The notes under the pieces were generated by a model, which saw nothing but the letters and a program-made list of their open reading frames with translations, was not told the origin of the DNA and made no database searches. A stretch of DNA of 38,629 bases from an uncultured Muribaculaceae bacterium (GTDB taxonomy: Bacteria; Bacteroidota; Bacteroidia; Bacteroidales; Muribaculaceae): positions 1 to 38,629 of the forward strand of contig CAKUQQ010000016.1 of NCBI GenBank assembly GCA_934675575.1, read 5' to 3'. Made by a program: the position numbers and the translations under genes. This document shows, in pieces, positions 34,602-38,629 of this stretch (the first letter of the stretch is position 1; the number at the start of each line of letters is the position of its first letter).

Positions 34602-35693
34602 ATGCATACAGAAGAGAAATTATTGTCGATTGCCAGCCAGTTTGCGCTGGCAGGTGAGATAGACGCCGTTAAGCAACTCGGCGAGGGTTTTATCAACGAC
34701 TCATTTGTCGTGAAAACCAAGGGCGATGCGCCAAACTACATATTGCAACGCAAAAACAAGGCTGTGTTTCCCGACGTGCCGGCCATGATGGACAACATAG
34801 AACGCGTCACAGCCCATATTCGCCGCAAAGTGGTGGCTGCCGGTGGCAATCCCGACCGCGAGGTGCTCACTGTGGTCAAGGCCAAGGACGGCAAGTTGTA
34901 TCACGTTGACGAAAACGGAGAGTATTGGGCGGTGTGCCTGTTTATTGAGGGCTCGGTGACTTACGACCGCGCCAACAGTCCGGCTCTTGCCTACAAGGGC
35001 GGACAGGGAATAGGCCGCTTCCAGTCGCAACTTGCCGACTTCGACGGCAAGTTGGCCGAGGTGATAAAGGGCTTTCACAATATGCGCTGGCGTTTCACCC
35101 AGTGGGACGAGGCCGTTAAGGCCGACAAGGCAAGGCGTGTGGCAAGTCTTGCAAAAGAAATTGGCTGGATTGAGTCGCGCCGTGAGCAGATGCTCGACTT
35201 CCAGTCGCGCATTGAGAGCGGTGAGCTGCCCATGCGTGTCACGCACAACGACACCAAGATAAGCAACATTTTGTTTGACCAGCAAGGCGACGTGCTGTGC
35301 GTGATTGACCTCGACACGGTGATGAGCAGCACATCGCTCAACGACTTTGGCGATGCAATCCGCTCCTATGCCAACACTGGCGCTGAGGACGACAAGAACC
35401 TTGACAACGTGGAGCTTAGCCTTGAAATGTTTGAAGCCTACACCAAGGGCTATTTGAGTGAACGCAAATCCACCATGACCGAGAGCGAGAAGTCGTGGCT
35501 TGCATTCTCGGCAAAATTCATCACGTTTGAGCAGGTGCTGCGCTTCTTGATGGACTATATAGACGGTGACACATACTACAAAGTGGCATATCCCGACCAC
35601 AACCTTGTGCGCACTTGGGCACAATATAAGCTGTTGCAGTCGATGGAGACCCAGTTCGACAAAATGCAGCAGATAGTGGCAGAAAATTGTTGA
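34602..35693 (+). CDS. NahK-like sugar kinase, aminoglycoside phosphotransferase fold
   Basis: The 363-residue product has a kinase fold of the APH family: GFINDSFVVKTKG (about residues 28-40) as the nucleotide-binding region, YILQRKNKAVF, the catalytic loop THNDTKISNILFD (about residues 214-226; HND-x-K-x-x-N) and the metal-binding VIDLDTV (about 234-240). This arrangement matches N-acetylhexosamine 1-kinase-like proteins, which phosphorylate GlcNAc or GalNAc at C1; some Bacteroides members have been labelled mucin desulfatase in error. Downstream of the CBM9-like gene by 17 bases and followed by a terminator. Exact substrate is inferred only at family level. Confidence 0.82.
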   Translation: MHTEEKLLSIASQFALAGEIDAVKQLGEGFINDSFVVKTKGDAPNYILQRKNKAVFPDVPAMMDNIERVTAHIRRKVVAAGGNPDREVLTVVKAKDGKLYHVDENGEYWAVCLFIEGSVTYDRANSPALAYKGGQGIGRFQSQLADFDGKLAEVIKGFHNMRWRFTQWDEAVKADKARRVASLAKEIGWIESRREQMLDFQSRIESGELPMRVTHNDTKISNILFDQQGDVLCVIDLDTVMSSTSLNDFGDAIRSYANTGAEDDKNLDNVELSLEMFEAYTKGYLSERKSTMTESEKSWLAFSAKFITFEQVLRFLMDYIDGDTYYKVAYPDHNLVRTWAQYKLLQSMETQFDKMQQIVAENC

Positions 35694-35737
35694 TAAGGCT
35701 GCTTTGGGCGAATTATAACAAAAGCAATAATATAAAT

Positions 35738-35774
35738 AAAGCTCCGCTTGCGTCAGTTGACGGGCGGAGCTTTT
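35738..35774 (+). terminator. bidirectional intrinsic terminator between convergent genes
   Basis: AAAGCTCCGC (35738-35747) pairs with GCGGAGCTTT (35764-35773), with an inner CGTCA/TGACG extension. A T run follows on the + strand and TTTATTTATA on the minus strand, so it can end both the kinase operon and the MscS-type gene. Confidence 0.88.
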
Positions 35775-35813
35775 ATCGTATGTTGTGTCATTGCCAGATG
35801 CCGGCGGCGGTTA

Positions 35814-38240
35814 TTACACCTTACCTGCTATGTTGGTGGAGTTTGACTCCGACAGTTCGTTGGGCGACATGACTGAAGCATTGCCCGGCAGTCCGAGAGG
35901 CAGGTCGTCGGCCTTTATGTGCAGGTCGGTTTGTGGGAATGGAATTTCTATGCCATGTTCGTTGAGCGCGCCATAAATCTCCTCCTTTATCTGCGAAATG
36001 TCCCTCACCATGGTGTTTACGGGCACCCACACCACTATCATCAAGTCCACGGAGCTGTCGCCAAAGTTCTTAAACAGCACTTGCACGCCTTTCTTTTTGT
36101 CGAAGCATTTGAGTTGGCTTATGCGGTCTATGATTATGCGGCGCACGTTGTCCACGTTGTTGCCATAGGCCACGCCAACGGTTATGGTTGCCATTTCATA
36201 GCCGTGGTTCTGGGTCATGTTCTTGAAGTTCATGGCAAACAGCTGGCTGTTTGGAAATGCGATTACGGAGCCATCTACGGTTTCTACCATTGTGCTCTGG
36301 TAGTTGATGTTCTTGACTTTGCCGCGTATGCCGTTACATTCTATCGTGTCGCCTAGGCTCAAGCGTCCGCCTATTAGCTGCAGGCCATAGAACAAGTTGT
36401 TCAAAATGTCCTTCATGGCAAAACCGATACCGGTTGACAAACCTGTCATGATGAGCGTAATGCCAGTTCGGCTCACTTGCAGCGTCACCATCACGAGATA
36501 CACGTATATTGCCCACCCCACATATTTCATCAGGTTGATGGTGAGCGTCACCGAGTGGTTTCCTGATTTTGTGGTGTATTCCTTCCATAGTTTATACAAG
36601 CCTATTATCACATAAATCACATAGTTGAACACAAAGCCGAGCGTCACGAGAAACACCAGGCGGCCAAGCGATATTGTTATCAGTCCGGGGTGGTTTATGT
36701 AGTTGTGTGAGAACAGATATATGCACCATTCTGTCAGGTCAAACACTTTGGCCGACCAGTAGATGGTGAACATCACCGACACGGCTCCACCTATTGGCAC
36801 TATCATCTTGTATATCATGTCATAAAACCAGGTACGGCGTATGTTGGCATCGTCGGGTATGCGCCTTTTCTCATAGCGGTGCAGCAGGTCATATATCACG
36901 GTTATGCTTTGTATTATGGTGAGCTGCATAATCCACCAGATGAGCACTTGCACGCACATCAGCGTGTAGCCTGTCAGTGCCATGCCCGATGCCACCACCA
37001 TCACTATGAATGAAATCCAGGAATAAAACAAGTCGCTCTTAGGCATGGCTTGGTTGTGTCGGCCTATGGCGAAATATTGCCAGATGGTGCCGGCTATTAT
37101 TATGGGCGGGAAAAACAGGTTTACCACCATGTTGGGCATGAATGATATGCGCAAAAAGAATACAATCAGGCCAATCACTGTTATTGGCACATATATTCTA
37201 AGGCCCTTGAACACTATGTCGCCGTTAAGGCGTATGATCAGTGAGAGCATAATCACCACAAGCAGCAGTGAGTATTCGCTCAGCAGACTGGTGGCCATGA
37301 TAAAGAAGTTCTGGTGCAGCACAAAGTTTGAGAAAACCCACATTGCCAGCCCAAAGAGTCCGGCGGAGAATGCTATGATTATACAGCGTTGCTTGCGCTT
37401 GAAGTTTTCTGTCTTAAAGCGGTTGGGCAAGGCGAACTTTATGAGCGTCGTGCTTAGCACCGAAGCCACAACTATATATATTAGCACAAACAGGAACAAT
37501 CCGGAAATCAGAGTCCCTCTCCACTGCGAGTTAGTGTGGCGCGACGGTTTGTATTTCTCGTCAAGGTCGCTCTTGGCCTGCTTCCAGAAAAAAGGAAGTC
37601 CACGCATTATGTCTATGTAGGAGTAGTCGCCGTTAATAAACACACTTTTTCTGATTTTCTCATATTGCTTCACCGCATAGTCGTTGAGCACTTTGGCCTT
37701 GTTGATTATGCGCTGTGTGCGTTCTTGGGTTTGGTTCAAGCCATTGCGCATTTTGGCAAGGTCTATGGCTATGAGCCGGGCCAGCACATAGCAACTGTCG
37801 CGCTCGGCTTTCAGCTTCGGGTCTTTGAGTGCAAATTCAGGAATCTCGTTCAGGGCCTTTGTGAGCAGGTTGTATTGCTTTATTTTTTCGTTCATCTTTT
37901 GCTCAAAGGTGTCAAAAGGCATCAAGTCGCTGTTGAGCTTATTATAAAGGGTCGTTGCCTCATTGCAGGCATAGGTCTCGTCAAATATGTAGTCACTTTT
38001 TTGCGAGTATAGCATCAGCTCTATTTGGTGGCATTTGTTCAGAATGCCTATCATCTGCTTGTCATAGCGCTTGCTCATCACCTCAAAGTTGGCAAGGTGC
38101 TGCACCTGTTCCTGGTGGAAAGTTGATAGTTCAGAGCGCAGCACCACCAGCGTTTGGGCAAGGTTGCTCTCCTTGAGCACGGCGTTGGCTTGGAGCACGG
38201 CCACGGCCAACAAAAGTAGAAATGCTATTTTCCTTTTCAT
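35814..38240 (-). CDS. large MscS-family mechanosensitive channel
   Basis: MscS channels open under membrane tension to release solutes during hypo-osmotic shock. The 808-residue product has a signal peptide (about residues 1-20), a long helical and coiled-coil periplasmic domain (about 20-235), a set of transmembrane helices from about 243, then the MscS core: pore helix TGLSTGIGFAMKDILNNLFY (about residues 593-612), GGRLSLGDTIE, the beta domain with VETVDGSVIAFPNSQLFA, and the cytoplasmic alpha/beta domain. It is organised like the multi-domain MscK/YbdG-type channels rather than the minimal MscS. Transcribed alone. Confidence 0.92.
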   Translation of the reverse strand: MKRKIAFLLLLAVAVLQANAVLKESNLAQTLVVLRSELSTFHQEQVQHLANFEVMSKRYDKQMIGILNKCHQIELMLYSQKSDYIFDETYACNEATTLYNKLNSDLMPFDTFEQKMNEKIKQYNLLTKALNEIPEFALKDPKLKAERDSCYVLARLIAIDLAKMRNGLNQTQERTQRIINKAKVLNDYAVKQYEKIRKSVFINGDYSYIDIMRGLPFFWKQAKSDLDEKYKPSRHTNSQWRGTLISGLFLFVLIYIVVASVLSTTLIKFALPNRFKTENFKRKQRCIIIAFSAGLFGLAMWVFSNFVLHQNFFIMATSLLSEYSLLLVVIMLSLIIRLNGDIVFKGLRIYVPITVIGLIVFFLRISFMPNMVVNLFFPPIIIAGTIWQYFAIGRHNQAMPKSDLFYSWISFIVMVVASGMALTGYTLMCVQVLIWWIMQLTIIQSITVIYDLLHRYEKRRIPDDANIRRTWFYDMIYKMIVPIGGAVSVMFTIYWSAKVFDLTEWCIYLFSHNYINHPGLITISLGRLVFLVTLGFVFNYVIYVIIGLYKLWKEYTTKSGNHSVTLTINLMKYVGWAIYVYLVMVTLQVSRTGITLIMTGLSTGIGFAMKDILNNLFYGLQLIGGRLSLGDTIECNGIRGKVKNINYQSTMVETVDGSVIAFPNSQLFAMNFKNMTQNHGYEMATITVGVAYGNNVDNVRRIIIDRISQLKCFDKKKGVQVLFKNFGDSSVDLMIVVWVPVNTMVRDISQIKEEIYGALNEHGIEIPFPQTDLHIKADDLPLGLPGNASVMSPNELSESNSTNIAGKV

Positions 38241-38282
38241 ATAATTTGTGTTTTGCTTTTTCAGTTTTGCGGAATTTCAGTG

Positions 38283-38290
38283 CAAATATA
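38283..38290 (-). promoter_or_regulatory. candidate -7 element for the MscS-type gene
   Basis: On the minus strand TATATTTG, followed by C, fits TAnnTTTG, 42 bases upstream of the start at 38240. The nearest TTTG upstream is only 13 bases away, so the -33 element is unconvincing. Confidence 0.5.
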
Positions 38291-38402
38291 ATGTTTTTAG
38301 CTGCAAAGAGCACTATAACTATTTAACGGTTTGCCGAGCAATAGGTCACATTCGCATTTTAGTGTTTTCGGGCTCTTTTGGAGATAACAGTCATGCATGG
38401 TT

Positions 38403-38426
38403 AAATGTTAAAATATTTTAACATTT
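38403..38426. repeat. perfect 24-bp AT-rich palindrome
   Basis: AAATGTTAAAAT is followed directly by its exact reverse complement ATTTTAACATTT. It lies about 73 bases upstream of the -33 element of the rightmost promoter and 163 bases upstream of the MscS-type start. It could be a protein-binding site or an UP-like AT-rich element. Confidence 0.75.
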
Positions 38427-38498
38427 TGATAAAATTTTGCAAATCAATTGTTTGCGAAAAAAAGCTTGAAAAAAGATTAAAAATAATTGTTGTGATGT

Positions 38499-38529
38499 TT
38501 TGCAGGTCTCAGAAAAAGCTATACCTTTG
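38499..38529 (+). promoter_or_regulatory. strong outward-facing promoter at the right edge
   Basis: TTTG (38499-38502), 19 bases, then TACCTTTG (38522-38529) is one of the best matches to the Bacteroidetes consensus in the window. The upstream stretch is very AT-rich. It drives something beyond 38629. Confidence 0.75.
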
Positions 38530-38534
38530 CATCG

Positions 38535-38629
38535 CTTTTGAGAAATAAAGCAATTGAGATCATTGAAATATTTGCGATAATGAGAAATTGACAGCGAGAG
38601 ACAAGGTAAAAATGAAGAACCAGCGGATC
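38535..38629 (+). other. leader downstream of the rightmost promoter, probably of an rRNA operon
   Basis: The segment contains GAGATCATTGAAATATTTG (from about 38557), similar in my memory to the boxA-containing leaders before 16S rRNA in Bacteroidales, and no long reading frame. An ATG at 38612 (MKNQRI) is open to the window end, so a protein gene is the alternative. The 16S gene itself is not in the window. Confidence 0.45.

Noticed and set aside
34701..35624. 307-codon minus-strand frame
   Set aside because: Antisense to the kinase gene, which has clear catalytic motifs.

Overview
The window is a stretch of a Bacteroidales chromosome, most likely from a gut commensal; Muribaculaceae or a relative would fit, but the family cannot be fixed from the sequence alone. 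Evidence: promoters follow the Bacteroidetes pattern (TTTG or TTG, about 20 bp, then TAnnTTTG), Shine-Dalgarno sites are largely absent, and several families are typical of Bacteroidetes (DUF5074/BtuG-like propellers, a DUF4919-like protein, secreted proteins with a short C-terminal YY-x-[LV]-x-G tail). The left edge cuts a tRNA gene and the right edge lies in what looks like an rRNA leader, so the window may be a whole assembly contig ending at repeats.

Left third (1-13204): the translation/transcription core on the + strand. Four tRNAs (Thr-TGT, Tyr, Gly-TCC, Thr-GGT) lead into tuf, then tRNA-Trp, secE, nusG, rplK, rplA, rplJ, rplL, rpoB and rpoC. An intrinsic terminator-like hairpin between rplL and rpoB may act as an attenuator, and a strong terminator follows rpoC. 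An AT-rich minus-strand gene with pentapeptide-like repeats (13248-14723) breaks the usual housekeeping context.

Middle (14852-21935): a cobamide-uptake operon. A Bacteroidetes promoter and a clear cobalamin riboswitch precede a BtuB-like TonB-dependent receptor, a BtuG-like surface lipoprotein propeller, a secreted surface protein, a small secreted protein of unrecognised family and a second BtuG-like propeller with a C-terminal tail instead of a lipobox. All five run in one direction with short gaps and end at an intrinsic terminator. No ABC importer genes (btuCDF) are present. This is the most interesting system in the window.

Next come a minus-strand membrane acyltransferase (21977-23140) and a 2048-residue secreted protein built from three GLUG-repeat modules (23496-29642) with its own promoter and terminator. 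The right part holds lgt with a DUF4919-like gene, a GNAT acetyltransferase, a HipB-like regulator overlapping a HipA N-terminal-only (HipS-like) protein without a kinase, a secreted hypothetical whose promoter region contains a C8/G8 tract, a CBM9-like plus NahK-like kinase gene pair behind a large operator-like dyad, and a large MscS-type channel on the minus strand. The last 390 bases contain a perfect 24-bp AT-rich palindrome and an outward-facing promoter, probably that of an rRNA operon.
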